This document shows, in pieces, positions 51,066 through 60,497 of a stretch of 64,000 bases of DNA (its first letter is position 1; every line of letters starts with the position of its first letter). Made by a program: the position numbers and the translations under genes. Location of the stretch: positions 124,001 through 188,000 of the forward strand of contig NZ_FNJC01000003.1 of NCBI RefSeq assembly GCF_900104305.1. Reading direction: 5' to 3'. Below the pieces are notes generated by a model, which was not told where the DNA came from, did not search any database, and saw only the letters and a list, made by a program, of their open reading frames with translations. This stretch comes from Filomicrobium insigne. GTDB lineage: Bacteria; Pseudomonadota; Alphaproteobacteria; Rhizobiales; Hyphomicrobiaceae.

Positions 51066-51341
51066 ATGAAGCATCTCATCGTTGCAGCCGCCCTTGCAGC
51101 AACTCTGGCAAGCGCTCTTCCCGCCGCCGCCGACTGGAACGGCAAGCGCCTCAATGTTCCAAGGGATCAGTGGCTTTCCCCTACGCAAATGATCGAGAAG
51201 CTCTCAGCTCAAGGGTACACGGTCCACGAAATTGAATCCGACGATGGCGCTTATGAGGTCGAGATGAGCAAGAACGGTACTCGGATCGAAGTTCATGTTC
51301 ATCCCGCCACGGGAGAGGTTCTCGTGGGGTATGACGACTAA
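51066..51341 (+). CDS. secreted PepSY-like small protein
   Basis: 91 residues. Signal peptide 1-22 (ending LPAAAD). The mature part has RDQWLSPTQMIEKLSAQGYTVHEIESDDGAYEVEMSKNGTRIEVHVHPATGEVLVGYDD, a PepSY-type half-domain of the PF13670 kind. An AGGAGAA site precedes the ATG. It is divergent from the PepSY-regulator-kinase operon and probably controlled by the same response regulator through the repeats between them. It is followed by a strong terminator. Confidence 0.88.
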   Translation: MKHLIVAAALAATLASALPAAADWNGKRLNVPRDQWLSPTQMIEKLSAQGYTVHEIESDDGAYEVEMSKNGTRIEVHVHPATGEVLVGYDD

Positions 51342-51370
51342 GGTTCTTACGAGGCCCTGATTGGACACAC

Positions 51371-51394
51371 AAAGGCCGCCCAAGGGCGGCCTTT
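51371..51394. terminator. bidirectional terminator
   Basis: Perfect 10-bp inverted repeat AAAGGCCGCC/GGCGGCCTTT around a CAAG loop, between the convergent PepSY and chemotaxis receptor genes. Confidence 0.85.
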
Positions 51395-51429
51395 GCTGTT
51401 TGGTGTGTAAGAGAGAGCGAAAAAGAGGC

Positions 51430-53535
51430 TTAAGCAGCTTCCAGGCCGGAGATGAAGTCCCGCATATCGCGTTGCAGTGCATGCGAGCTCTTTGCGAGTT
51501 CCTTGGCCGAGGAAAGAACCTCGCTCGAGGAGGTGCCGGTGCTCTCAGCGGCATCGCGAACCGTATCGACGCTGCGGCCGACGAGGTCAGCGCCCTGCGC
51601 CGCCTGCGAGATGCTTCGCGCGATTTCGGATGTCGCCGCCTGCTGTTCCTCAGCGGCCGCCGCGATCGAGCTCGCGATCTCGTCGACCTGTTCGATGCGC
51701 TCCCCGATGGCCCGGATTGCACTCACAGCACCGGTCGTTGCTTGTTGAAGCTCGCTGATCTGCGAGACGATTTCATCAGTCGCGCGGATCGTTTGGTTCG
51801 CAAGGTCTTTCACCTCGCTGGCCACAACAGCAAAACCACGACCGGCTTCACCTGCACGAGCAGCCTCGATTGTGGCGTTCAACGCGAGCAGGTTGGTCCG
51901 CGCGGCAATGTCATTGATGAGCGCGACAACGGTCTCGATCTTTTCAACCGCAGCAGACAACGTCTGCACGGTGCTATCCGTCATGCGTACATCTTCAACG
52001 GCTTTGCGGGCGGTCCTGGCCGTCTGGCCGATTTGCATGCCGATCTCGCTCGCCGAGGAGGCAAGTTCTTCCGTCGCAGCCGCAACAGCCTGAACGTTTG
52101 CGCCGGTTTCCTTTGCGGATTCGGAGAGAACGCTTGACTGATCACTGGTTGATCTCGCCGTGTTGGACATCTCGTTTGCCGTAGTTTCCAGCTGGCTGGA
52201 AGCTGAGACGAGGGATTCCACTAGGCTGCTCACCTTGGAGTCGAAGTCCTTGGCAAGTTGCGACATGGCTTTGCGCTTGTCTGCTTCCGCCTGCGCCCGC
52301 AGGCGTTGGCCTTCTTCCTCGAGGCGAGCCCGCTGGATGGCGCTCTCCTTGAAGATTTCGACAGCACCTGCCATCGCACCGATTTCGTCTTTGCGATCCG
52401 CACCTGGAACTTCGATCATCAGATCGCCTTCCGCCAGACGGCGCATCGCGTCTGTCATCTGACCCAAAGGATGTGTGATGCGGCGTTGAACGATCACAAA
52501 GCCTGCGGCGCCAAGGAGGAGTACAAAAACGAGAACGCCACTTTGAACCATCAATGTGTATTGAGCTTCCCCATACTTACGTTCAGCGTGTTCCTGGGTC
52601 AGCCGCATGGCCGTGTCAGCAACAGCGGTCAAAGTGTTAAGTGCTTTGATGCTGGTTGCATTCATGGTGTCGTTCGAAATCGTTGTGGGAACGCCGTTGG
52701 AGAGTTCCTCGAAAGCAGTCTTCCAAACGCTTTCATAATAGTTCTGGAACACCTCTGTATCGGCCGTCTCTACGGCAGCCTTCAGTTCAGCCGGCACACC
52801 GCGACGCGAGATAAGCTCTTTAACAACAGACCAATTGACGAGAGCCCGGCCGCGCAGATCAGCGATTTTACGGTCAAGTGCCGGCGTCAACGCCTGCTTG
52901 GTGCGAGCTTCGGCCAGCGCCGTGCGACCAAGGCCGACACCGTCGCGGGCGAGCCAGGCGGCCTGCTTCACCGCCATAAGCTCCGCGATCTGCACGTCAC
53001 TCATGCGCACCTCGGTCGCCAGTGCGATCGACATCTTTTCAAGGCGATCGATAACGTCCGTGGCGACCGTATTAAATTCCTGAGCAATGCCAGCCGGCCG
53101 TTCGGAAAGCGCCACCTTCAGAGCAGCATCCGAGCGCTTCTGCATGGTTGCCAATCTTTCAAGGCTACCTGGAAAGCCGGTGAAGATTTCCGTTTGTCCG
53201 TTGGTGCAGTCGATCTCTGCGCAAAGCCGCAGAATATCGGCGACAGCCGGATTTACTTTGGCGCGCGCCGCATTCAGCGTTGCGAAATAGCTATCCGAAG
53301 TCGGTGCCTCGGCTTGGAGCCGGACCCGCGTCGGGCCGCGTTGGATACGATTGTTTTGGAGCGCTATGAAGACGGCTTGTCCGGCCTCTGCAACTCTAAC
53401 CACCCGCTTGCTCTCTCTCAGCTGGTTGATGTCATTGTGTATTGGAATTGCCAATGTGGCGATTGCAATTATGACCATCGTTCCGAAAAGAAGTTTCAGA
53501 ACGGTACCTATGGTAAGCGTTCGAATAGAACTCAT
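51430..53535 (-). CDS. methyl-accepting chemotaxis protein
   Basis: 701 residues from the ATG at 53535 (GGGGG site upstream); the frame is open to 53811 without receptor-like residues. Membrane helix about 8-30, periplasmic helical sensor to about 330, second helix about 335-360 ([25 protein letters not shown]), HAMP ([26 protein letters not shown]), then the signalling domain. The hairpin tip reads [43 protein letters not shown]. It relays ligand signals to CheA/CheW. No che genes lie nearby. Confidence 0.95.
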   Translation of the reverse strand: MSSIRTLTIGTVLKLLFGTMVIIAIATLAIPIHNDINQLRESKRVVRVAEAGQAVFIALQNNRIQRGPTRVRLQAEAPTSDSYFATLNAARAKVNPAVADILRLCAEIDCTNGQTEIFTGFPGSLERLATMQKRSDAALKVALSERPAGIAQEFNTVATDVIDRLEKMSIALATEVRMSDVQIAELMAVKQAAWLARDGVGLGRTALAEARTKQALTPALDRKIADLRGRALVNWSVVKELISRRGVPAELKAAVETADTEVFQNYYESVWKTAFEELSNGVPTTISNDTMNATSIKALNTLTAVADTAMRLTQEHAERKYGEAQYTLMVQSGVLVFVLLLGAAGFVIVQRRITHPLGQMTDAMRRLAEGDLMIEVPGADRKDEIGAMAGAVEIFKESAIQRARLEEEGQRLRAQAEADKRKAMSQLAKDFDSKVSSLVESLVSASSQLETTANEMSNTARSTSDQSSVLSESAKETGANVQAVAAATEELASSASEIGMQIGQTARTARKAVEDVRMTDSTVQTLSAAVEKIETVVALINDIAARTNLLALNATIEAARAGEAGRGFAVVASEVKDLANQTIRATDEIVSQISELQQATTGAVSAIRAIGERIEQVDEIASSIAAAAEEQQAATSEIARSISQAAQGADLVGRSVDTVRDAAESTGTSSSEVLSSAKELAKSSHALQRDMRDFISGLEAA

Positions 53536-54267
53536 TATTGGCCCCCACCCCAAAATAGCCGGCACGGATCGGCCGGTATCATTTCCCGGAAGAAAAATTA
53601 CTTTGAAGAAATGAACAATTACCTTCTGTGCACAGAATGGATTTGTTTCATTTGGTTGGGAGCGATGGGGAATATGAAAAATAATTCCGCGAATCTTGCG
53701 CGCTATAGGGAGGGAACGTTTTAGTGATGTTAGTCCGTTAATATGAGAATGAAACGTGAATCTCTGTCGAAAAGTGCATGCGATCCAAAGAAAAAATAGC
53801 ACCTCAGTCACCGAACACGTTTAAAGCCTGAGTTCGGGAGTTGTCAGAAAGTATGCAATACGAAAGAGGTAAGCCGGCTTTTGGCTCGGGTCCGGAATTT
53901 ATTCAAGGCGAGAAAAATTTGACGCTGCAACGATTGAGAAAAAATGAAAGAACGCCTTTGGGTGCTTTGCTCTCGGCGAGGGGGAGGAAACTCTGAAGAT
54001 GACACCATTCCCAGTCTCGGACCGCCTTGCTGGCGCGCTGCGCAGGATGCTAAAAGTGAAGACGCTCCATATTAGGAAACGGGGGGAATTCGGCTCGTCA
54101 ATGCATCGATATTTCATTGCCGGAAAGGCGGCAGCGAAATCGGGCAGGCTTCATGCGTATATATAATGTGATGACGATTGCGGCCGCAAAGGATGCAAAA
54201 CCGCGATATGCGGGCGCGTGCCACCAAGCGGCGGCCTGACCATGACTTCCAGATTTGGGGTGTTGGA
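53536..54267. other. long intergenic region upstream of the chemotaxis receptor
   Basis: About 730 nt between the receptor start and tRNA-Met. ORFs here are short and compositionally unconvincing. The left half (53590-53850) is A/T-rich and probably regulatory, with one perfect palindrome listed separately. I see no RNA gene. Confidence 0.5.
53624..53637. promoter_or_regulatory. perfect 14-bp palindrome upstream of the chemotaxis receptor
   Basis: TTCTGTGCACAGAA, a two-fold symmetric site 89 nt before the receptor ATG. The form fits a dimeric repressor or activator site; the regulator is unknown. Confidence 0.4.
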
Positions 54268-54344
54268 TGGTAGCGGAGGAGGGACTTGAACCCCCGACAC
54301 GCGGATTATGATTCCGCTGCTCTAACCAGCTGAGCTACTCCGCC
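54268..54344 (-). tRNA. tRNA-Met (CAT anticodon)
   Basis: A 77-nt cloverleaf on the minus strand, with CCA encoded. The acceptor stem pairs GGCGGAG with CTCCGCT; the anticodon stem GCGGA/TCCGC closes the loop ATCATAA with anticodon CAT; the T arm has GGTTCAAGT. The first pair is G-U rather than the C-A mismatch of initiator tRNA, so it is probably elongator Met. Confidence 0.95.
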
Positions 54345-54593
54345 AAAGCCTGTCGGCCAATGCATAGCGCCGGATTGCGTGACGCAACGCGCCACTACCC
54401 GTTTCAAACTGAAAATCCAGGAACCCTGGCGCTTGAGTGTCCAGCATGGCTGTCCGGACCTCGAGAATGCCGGAGAGGATGTAACTGATTGGATCATCCC
54501 GTGCAAGAGGCTGTGCGCATCGGAATGCACGCAATCCAATTTGTGGCGTTGGAAATTACCAGAATACGCGAACCGAATGCCCCGGCTATAGGC

Positions 54594-55781
54594 TCAGGCT
54601 GGCCGTGCCAGCGGCACGTCGTCGTTGGCGGATTTTGTCGCAGCGATCCAGCCGCCGCCCAGAATCCGCGCATCATTACCGGCATCGGAGTAAAAGACGC
54701 AGGCTTGCCCCGTTGCGATACCGCCTGCTGGATCGGTCAGTACAACAGAAACCTCTCCATTATTATCGGCGGACAGCACGGCCGGCTGGGGCTGTTGCGT
54801 TGAACGCACCCGCGCATGGATGGTCAAGCCCTCGCGAGCAGCCTCTTCCAGAATACCGTCGCCGATCCAGTTGACGTTACGCAGGACTATGCGTCGGGTA
54901 TCAAGGTACGAACGCGGACCGACAATAACCTCATTTCGCCCAGCATCTAGCCGGATGACAAAGAGTGGCTCCCCGAATGCGACGCCAAGACCGCGGCGCT
55001 GGCCCACGGTGTAGTGGACAATACCCTGGTGCTGCCCCACCCGGCGGCCGTCCACGTGCACGATATCGCCCGGTGTCATGGCTTCTGGCTTAAGCCGTTC
55101 AATGATGTCTGAGTACCGGCCGCTTGGGACGAAGCAGATGTCCTGGCTGTCAGGCTTGTCGGCGACCGGCAGATCAAGATCACGGGCCAGAGTGCGCACA
55201 TCTGATTTTGGCAGGTCCCCTAGTGGGAACCAAAGCTGCGCCAGTTGCTCCCGGGTGGTCGTAAACAGAAAATAGCTCTGGTCGCGCTCGGCGTCGCGCG
55301 CACGGGCGAGTTCGGGGCCGGCCGGCCCTTCCCGGCGTCGGATATAATGCCCGGTGGCAAGGGCGTCGGCACCGAGTTCGCGTGCCGTATCTAGCAGATC
55401 GCGGAACTTGATCTGGCTGTTGCAATTGACACAGGGGATCGGGGTTTCGCCGGCAACGTAGCTGTCCGCGAACGAAGCGATGACCGTGGCGGCAAATCGA
55501 TCTTCATAATCGAGAACGTAGTGCGGAATGCCAAGCCGGGACGCGACATTGCGCGCGTCCTGAATATCCTGACCGGCACAGCACGCACCCTTGCGCCCCA
55601 CAGCAGCGCCGTGATCGTAAAGCTGAAGTGTAATACCGATAACCTCATGGCCCGCTTGTGTAAGCAGCGCCGCAACAACCGATGAATCGACGCCGCCAGA
55701 CATGGCAACCACCACGCGGCGACGTTCCCCAACGTTTAAGCTGGGACGATCAGAAGTGGAGACGGTTGAATTTGCGGTCAT
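54594..55781 (-). CDS. mnmA: tRNA-uridine 2-sulfurtransferase MnmA
   Basis: 395 residues from the ATG at 55781; a GTG two codons upstream is also open. It makes 2-thiouridine at position 34 of Lys, Glu and Gln tRNAs. The PP-loop [20 protein letters not shown] is near residues 22-41. The catalytic cysteines are in [28 protein letters not shown] (near 75) and [14 protein letters not shown] (near 115). [16 protein letters not shown] is also typical. It lies downstream of a 400-nt gap shared with sciP. Confidence 0.95.
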   Translation of the reverse strand: MTANSTVSTSDRPSLNVGERRRVVVAMSGGVDSSVVAALLTQAGHEVIGITLQLYDHGAAVGRKGACCAGQDIQDARNVASRLGIPHYVLDYEDRFAATVIASFADSYVAGETPIPCVNCNSQIKFRDLLDTARELGADALATGHYIRRREGPAGPELARARDAERDQSYFLFTTTREQLAQLWFPLGDLPKSDVRTLARDLDLPVADKPDSQDICFVPSGRYSDIIERLKPEAMTPGDIVHVDGRRVGQHQGIVHYTVGQRRGLGVAFGEPLFVIRLDAGRNEVIVGPRSYLDTRRIVLRNVNWIGDGILEEAAREGLTIHARVRSTQQPQPAVLSADNNGEVSVVLTDPAGGIATGQACVFYSDAGNDARILGGGWIAATKSANDDVPLARPA

Positions 55782-56188
55782 TAACACTTCATTGATAAGA
55801 TGAGGACTGAATCCAGTGACTCAAGTCACGGACACATAGTTGAAAATCGCGGACAAGTTCCGCGCACTCGCAGTTGCGCGCGGCGCTCACTATGCCCGCA
55901 TCGCGGCTGGGAAGCAATTTAGGTTTGCGAGCGCACGCAATTCAAGAGGCAGGCAGCCGCAGCTCGCAACAAGAGTTATTGTGCCAAATGTCCAAGGATA
56001 TCGGCGCCGATAACTACTTAGGGTCATTTGTTTAGGATTTCTACGTCAAGGTTAATGGTCGGGCGAATACTAAAGGGACGGCTGTTTATGCTATTTTTAC
56101 ATAAGGCTTTAGTCGGAACTTAATCGAGATCGGCTATAAGGATTTTAGGCGTCATAAAAAGTGTAACGAGTACAGAGTAACCAGTACC
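55782..56188. other. intergenic region between mnmA and sciP
   Basis: About 400 nt. It contains a palindrome GTGACT-CA-AGTCAC at 55816-55829 and a 6-bp hairpin at 55848-55864. TTAA-N7-TTGA overlaps the mnmA start at 55781, a weak CtrA-like site. The right half (56020-56160) is A/T-rich and likely the sciP promoter region. Confidence 0.4.
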
Positions 56189-56467
56189 ATGACAGAACAA
56201 CAGATGCGCGCCCGCGTGCGCTACGTAATCGGACCCGACGGTAGCCCTCTGACGGTTGCCGATCTTCCTCCAAAGGACACCAAGCGTTGGGTCATCCGTC
56301 GCAAAGCGGAAGTTGTTGCCGCTGTGCGTGGTGGTCTGCTCAGCATTGAAGAGGCGTGTGACCGCTACAAGTTGACGGTCGACGAGTTCCTCTCCTGGCA
56401 ACGCTCGATTGACCGGCATGGCTTGCCGGGTCTGCGCGCCACCCGCGTGCAAGACTACCGCGACTGA
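56189..56467 (+). CDS. sciP: CtrA inhibitor SciP (DUF1153)
   Basis: A 92-residue helix-turn-helix protein. RYVIGPDGSPLTVADLPPKDTKRWVIRRKAEVVAAVRGGLLSIEEACDRYKLTVDEFLSWQRSIDRHGLPGLRATRVQDYR matches the family end to end. In Caulobacter SciP binds CtrA and blocks activation of its target promoters in G1. Placement within 2 kb of ctrA fits. The gene is convergent with the lipoprotein gene. Confidence 0.95.
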   Translation: MTEQQMRARVRYVIGPDGSPLTVADLPPKDTKRWVIRRKAEVVAAVRGGLLSIEEACDRYKLTVDEFLSWQRSIDRHGLPGLRATRVQDYRD

Positions 56468-56557
56468 TCCCCCGGGCTAGTAATCCCCCCTCCCCTAGCC
56501 CCCAGTGCGGTGCGTCCCCAGGGCGCTCCGCTCTTGGCTGCGATTAGGCGGGCTGCT

Positions 56558-57136
56558 CTACTTGCGTTTATTTTTCGACTTGGGTGCTTTGTCCTGCCTG
56601 GCTGCAGCTGTTGCGCCCCACCCCGCCTTCACCCCGCCTTCGACGCATCCCTCTTCATCAGCGGCCCATCGGTAAACATCCTGACTGAGGTTGTCGCCAA
56701 TACTTGCTGGCAGCTGCTTATTGTTGGCGGATACTGTCGCTGTCTCACCGATTGGCTCAATCTGGATCTCAAAGGCAACCCGCCCGGGCTGATTGGGAGC
56801 ATCTTTGATGCGCTCGTGAATCAAAATCTTACTTCCCCCGCCCTGGTGTTCCGGCCGTGCCTCGGCTTGGAACAGGTACTGAGTACGTAACGGGCCGTAG
56901 CCGCCGAGCCAGCAGGTTAGGACACCACGGGCAATGCGTGTGTAAATCTCGGTCGGCGAACCGGTTGGTTGCTTCATCCCTTTGGCAAGGGCACTCGCTG
57001 CATTGGGAATGGCTGAAAGTGCGCCCGTGGTCCCAGACGTTAACACCGACGTGTCAACCGGCCCGTTTCCGGCGCAGCCGGTGAGCGCAACGCAAAGGCT
57101 TATGCATGCGAACAAACCTCGGGTAGATCCCGTCAT
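56558..57136 (-). CDS. hypothetical lipoprotein
   Basis: 192 residues. A lipoprotein signal peptide ends in the lipobox LTGC (Cys21), so the protein is probably in the outer or inner membrane facing the periplasm. The body contains EIYTRIARGVLTCWLGGYGPLRTQYLFQAEARPEHQGGGSKILIHERI and a basic C-terminus (KAPKSKNKRK). I do not recognise a domain. The neighbourhood is conserved-looking cell-cycle genes, but no role can be assigned. Confidence 0.8.
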   Translation of the reverse strand: MTGSTRGLFACISLCVALTGCAGNGPVDTSVLTSGTTGALSAIPNAASALAKGMKQPTGSPTEIYTRIARGVLTCWLGGYGPLRTQYLFQAEARPEHQGGGSKILIHERIKDAPNQPGRVAFEIQIEPIGETATVSANNKQLPASIGDNLSQDVYRWAADEEGCVEGGVKAGWGATAAARQDKAPKSKNKRK

Positions 57137-57308
57137 GCCGATCGTTACCTGACCGTTTAAAAAACGAGGAGCTAAGAGCTGTCTCCCGCCGGAGAGAACG
57201 TTGTTTCAATGTCATAAAAAAAACGTGGGGCGCAAGGCCAAGTGGCCCGGCACCCACGCGTTTGACTGCATAACTATGTTAAATGTAGGAAAGGCGCGCT
57301 GATTGGGA

Positions 57309-57689
57309 TCAGCGTGCCGCCATTCCTGAATGGCGTTCGGGACGCTGTGGCTCACGCAGGCCAACCTGGCTCTCGCCAGATGAAACGCGCGTGAGTTGTT
57401 CCATGGCTTCGTCGCGCTCGCGCTGAGCTGATTCAAGCTTGATGCGCAACTCGTTAGCCGATGAATTTAAGTTGTCACGACGAAGAGAAGCCGACTTCGC
57501 AAACGTGGAGTAGGCATAATGTGCCGTGTCCTTGACACCGGTACGTTCTTCTTCGGCGCGGATCTGGCGGTCGAGATCGCCCGCCATGCGCTCAAATTCT
57601 GCAATCATATGCTGAAGATCGACAACCTTACGGGCCTTTTCATCAGCCTCAAAACGCTTCAGGCGAAGCGCAGCATCACGTGACTTCAT
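57309..57689 (-). CDS. fliJ: flagellar export chaperone FliJ
   Basis: 126 residues, almost entirely coiled coil: LRLKRFEADEKARKVVDLQHMIAEFERMAGDLDRQIRAEEERTGVKDTAHYAYSTFAKSASLRRDNLNSSANELRIKLESAQRERDEAMEQL. FliJ links the FliI ATPase to the export gate of the flagellar type III secretion system. In Hyphomicrobiales fliJ commonly lies divergent from ctrA, as here. fliI is not in the window. Confidence 0.9.
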   Translation of the reverse strand: MKSRDAALRLKRFEADEKARKVVDLQHMIAEFERMAGDLDRQIRAEEERTGVKDTAHYAYSTFAKSASLRRDNLNSSANELRIKLESAQRERDEAMEQLTRVSSGESQVGLREPQRPERHSGMAAR

Positions 57690-58402
57690 GGTTCGATACC
57701 CCTAACTCTTTCGACCATTCGCCAGCTTCGACAATCAAAAAACATGCCAGTCGAGATAAAGCTCGACTGAAGTCTCCACACAATCTGTTAACCTGCTACT
57801 ATAGCGGGAAAACGTCAATATGAGATCGGCGCGCTAGCGTACAATATGATGTGTAGCACATGCTATTTAACGTTGCGCTAAAACAACGCTTGACGGATCT
57901 AATTAACTGGGAACGTCCCGAGACTCAGAAATATGAATCTGCGGTCTAGGGGCCGGTCGCGAATAATGCTAACTGTTGATAGTGCGCGTTGTGGGGTAGT
58001 CAGCGGCCGAATCGAAAGGTCCGGCATTGCGCCGAATGGCGTGAAGCTTGGATTTGAGCCGTCCATAGGCGGAGTGTATCCGCTCGACCTGCCAGCCCGA
58101 ATTAGAGTTCCCTGTGTACCTGCAAGAAACCGGTGGTCTTCACTTCGTGTCTGCGGAGCGGTGATTCAGCGGGCGCTGGAGTATTGCGCGAAGCAGGCAA
58201 GGTCACAGGTGTTTTGGAGATTCGTTGATGTCTTGTGAGCAAATTGTCGAGAGTTCGACGGGCAGCCTCAAGACAAAATTAGGAATTGTTAAACTTCTAA
58301 TGCTTAACGTCCTAAAGAGGATTTAGCTAGAGATCGAAGTTTGCGTGCTCTGCATTAATTGAACTGCGGCGCTGGCGGCGGCCGGAGAAGAGAGGAAATA
58401 AA
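57690..58402. other. ctrA-fliJ intergenic control region
   Basis: 713 nt between divergent genes. An ORF at 57933-58238 has no convincing features. Several TTAA half-sites occur: 57788, 57867, 58289 and 58304. Multiple CtrA-type sites and long leaders are usual before ctrA. The stretch 58240-58330 with TTAA/CTAA elements is likely the proximal ctrA promoter. Confidence 0.5.
57867..57881. promoter_or_regulatory. candidate CtrA box
   Basis: TTAA (57867-57870), 7 nt, CTAA (57878-57881). One mismatch to TTAA-N7-TTAA. It lies about 180 nt before fliJ and 520 nt before ctrA. Confidence 0.35.
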
Positions 58403-59098
58403 ATGCGGGTGCTTCTGATCGAAGACGACAGTGCGACTGCGCAAAGCATTCAGCTGATGCTGCAGTCTGAAGGTTTCAACGTCTATACGACGGATCTTGG
58501 CGAGGAGGGAGCAGACCTCGGCAAGTTGTACGACTACGACATTATCCTTCTCGACATCAATCTTCCAGACATGTCGGGTTACGAAGTCTTGAAAGCTCTG
58601 CGTGTAAGCAAGGTTTCGACGCCGATCCTGATCTTGTCCGGCTTGGCCGGCATCGAAGACAAGGTTCGCGGCCTCGGCTTTGGCGCTGACGACTACATGA
58701 CGAAGCCCTTCCATAAAGATGAGCTCGTGGCGCGTATCCACGCCATCGTCCGGCGGTCGAAGGGTCATGCGCAGTCCGTTATCGAGACGGGAAGCCTCAA
58801 GGTTAACCTCGACACGAAGACTGTAGAGGTGAACAGCCAACGCGTGCATTTGACGGGCAAAGAATATCAGATGCTGGAGCTGCTCTCCTTGCGCAAGGGG
58901 ACCACGCTGACCAAGGAAATGTTCCTCAACCACCTTTATGGTGGCATGGACGAGCCCGAACTGAAGATCATTGACGTCTTCATTTGCAAACTGCGCAAGA
59001 AACTGCAGACGGCAACCGGCGGTCAGCACTACATCGAAACCGTCTGGGGACGTGGTTACGTGCTGAGAGATCCTGACGACGAACATGCCGCAGCCTGA
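58403..59098 (+). CDS. ctrA: cell-cycle master response regulator CtrA
   Basis: 231 residues, the standard CtrA length. The receiver domain has [63 protein letters not shown] with the phospho-aspartate D51, and [35 protein letters not shown] is highly conserved. The winged helix has [52 protein letters not shown]. It controls cell division, flagellum and DNA replication genes in alphaproteobacteria. A strong terminator follows. Confidence 0.97.
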   Translation: MRVLLIEDDSATAQSIQLMLQSEGFNVYTTDLGEEGADLGKLYDYDIILLDINLPDMSGYEVLKALRVSKVSTPILILSGLAGIEDKVRGLGFGADDYMTKPFHKDELVARIHAIVRRSKGHAQSVIETGSLKVNLDTKTVEVNSQRVHLTGKEYQMLELLSLRKGTTLTKEMFLNHLYGGMDEPELKIIDVFICKLRKKLQTATGGQHYIETVWGRGYVLRDPDDEHAAA

Positions 59099-59128
59099 TC
59101 GCGCTGATCGCAGCACCTGAGACTACTC

Positions 59129-59158
59129 AAAACGGGGTCCGAAAGGCCCCGTTTTTTT
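59129..59158 (+). terminator. rho-independent terminator of ctrA
   Basis: GC-rich stem (ACGGGG with CCCCGT) closed further by flanking A and T bases, followed by seven Ts, 31 nt after the ctrA stop. Confidence 0.9.
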
Positions 59159-59222
59159 GTTCTTATCGGCAAAATGCTTTAGGAAGGGCGCGCCGAAACT
59201 CAGCCCGAAAGGCCCAGCCAAG

Positions 59223-59870
59223 ATGACAGATACGAAGCCATCGCTTAAAGCCGCAATTCTGCAGGTCACGCCATTTCAGCAGAATTGCTCGCTGATTTGG
59301 GATGAGGCAACCGGTGTCGGCGCCGTCGTGGACCCTGGTGGCGACATCGACCGTATTGAAGACGCGATCGCAGAAGTGGGCATGAAGCCAGAAAAGATTT
59401 TGCTGACCCACGGTCATATTGACCATGCTGGCGGCGCAGACGAGCTTCGCGAAAAGCTGGGTGTGAAGATCGAAGGTCCCCACCGGGCCGATGAATTCCT
59501 GCTTCAGGGGCTGGAATCGCAGGGACGCGAGTACGGCTTTTCGGCCCGTAATGTCACACCTGATCGATGGCTGTCGGAAGGGGACCAGGTCACCGTTGCA
59601 GGGCATAGCTTCGATATCATGCACTGCCCCGGACATTCGCCAGGTTCTGTCGTGTTTATCAACCAGCCCCATAAGTTCGGGCTATTTGGCGATGTCCTGT
59701 TCAGGGGATCAATTGGCCGAACGGATTTTCCCTATGGCGACCACGATGCGCTGATTTCAGCGATTAAAACGAAGCTGCTGCCGCTCGGAGACAACTTCGC
59801 GTTCATTTGCGGTCATGGTCCGGGCAGTACAATCGGCCTCGAACGCAACGCGAATCCGTTCCTGACCTGA
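59223..59870 (+). CDS. MBL-fold metallo-hydrolase, GloB/YcbL-like
   Basis: 215 residues from the ATG at 59223. The zinc motif LLTHGHIDHAGG (HxHxDH) is near residue 60-70. A second histidine is in IMHCPGHSPGSVVF near 135, the aspartate in GLFGDVLFRGSIGRTDFP near 155, and the last in FICGHGPGSTIG near 200. The closest group is the single-domain glyoxalase II-like YcbL family. Natural substrate unknown. Confidence 0.9.
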   Translation: MTDTKPSLKAAILQVTPFQQNCSLIWDEATGVGAVVDPGGDIDRIEDAIAEVGMKPEKILLTHGHIDHAGGADELREKLGVKIEGPHRADEFLLQGLESQGREYGFSARNVTPDRWLSEGDQVTVAGHSFDIMHCPGHSPGSVVFINQPHKFGLFGDVLFRGSIGRTDFPYGDHDALISAIKTKLLPLGDNFAFICGHGPGSTIGLERNANPFLT

Positions 59871-59954
59871 ACGGGAGCACTATAGGCCCCGGGAGTGGCG
59901 GGGCCCTGTGCAAGGCGTGCATAGCACCGGATCACAGATCCGGTGCCCTACGGC

Positions 59955-60311
59955 TCAGTAACGACCTCTAAACTGGAGGCAAAGCAAACCGCACTCCTGC
60001 GACAACCCCTGCTCGCCGTTGGCTCGGCCTTCCCAGAAGTCGACAGTCTCGACGCGGAGCGTCTCGGAGCAACTGCGGCGGCAGTATTCCCAGGTGCCTC
60101 CGGGGAGCCGCACTTGCGGGCCGAGCCGCGTGAGGCGCACGGGGCCTGAGACGGTGCCGTTGCCGAAGTTGCTTTCGGCCACGACGTAGCCTTTGCTGAG
60201 GTCCTCGGGAAGGCGCCCGATCCGGCCGGCTTCTGCGCTCTGTGGCAGGGCTGACACGACACTTACTAATAGGCCCACGCACATCAGGGCGAAGCGGTTT
60301 CCAAATGACAT
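59955..60311 (-). CDS. small secreted hypothetical protein, cysteine-rich C-terminus
   Basis: 118 residues from the ATG at 60311 (GGAGAG upstream). Signal peptide 1-28 (ending PQSAEAG). The mature part has GRLPEDLSKGYVVAESNFGNGTVSGPVRLTRLGPQVRLPGGTWEYCRRSCSETLRVETVDFWE, ending in QECGLLCLQFRGRY. Four cysteines in two CxxxC-like pairs suggest disulfides. Family unknown to me. A GGAAC-N18-CGTT sequence lies upstream (60390-60416), with a spacer longer than the other EcfG sites in this window. Confidence 0.75.
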   Translation of the reverse strand: MSFGNRFALMCVGLLVSVVSALPQSAEAGRIGRLPEDLSKGYVVAESNFGNGTVSGPVRLTRLGPQVRLPGGTWEYCRRSCSETLRVETVDFWEGRANGEQGLSQECGLLCLQFRGRY

Positions 60312-60497
60312 CGGAAGCTCTCCAGGGTCTAGGGTCGCGGGCACAACACGCCGCATGCCAAACATGGCAACGAAGAATGAAAATAACATAACGGATTCCG
60401 GACAGGGAGGGGTTCCAGGGGACCTTCTGCCCGACGGCAGAGTTCATGTGGCCCTGTGGCACCGATATTGCCAATCACAGCGGCGTTCTACGGCGGA

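Noticed and set aside
56177-56182. GTAACC as a SigF promoter before sciP
   Set aside because: No CGAA at 16 nt, and it is too near the start codon.
57933-58238. 101-residue ORF on the plus strand upstream of ctrA
   Set aside because: No family-like pattern, no ribosome site, and it lies in the expected ctrA control region.
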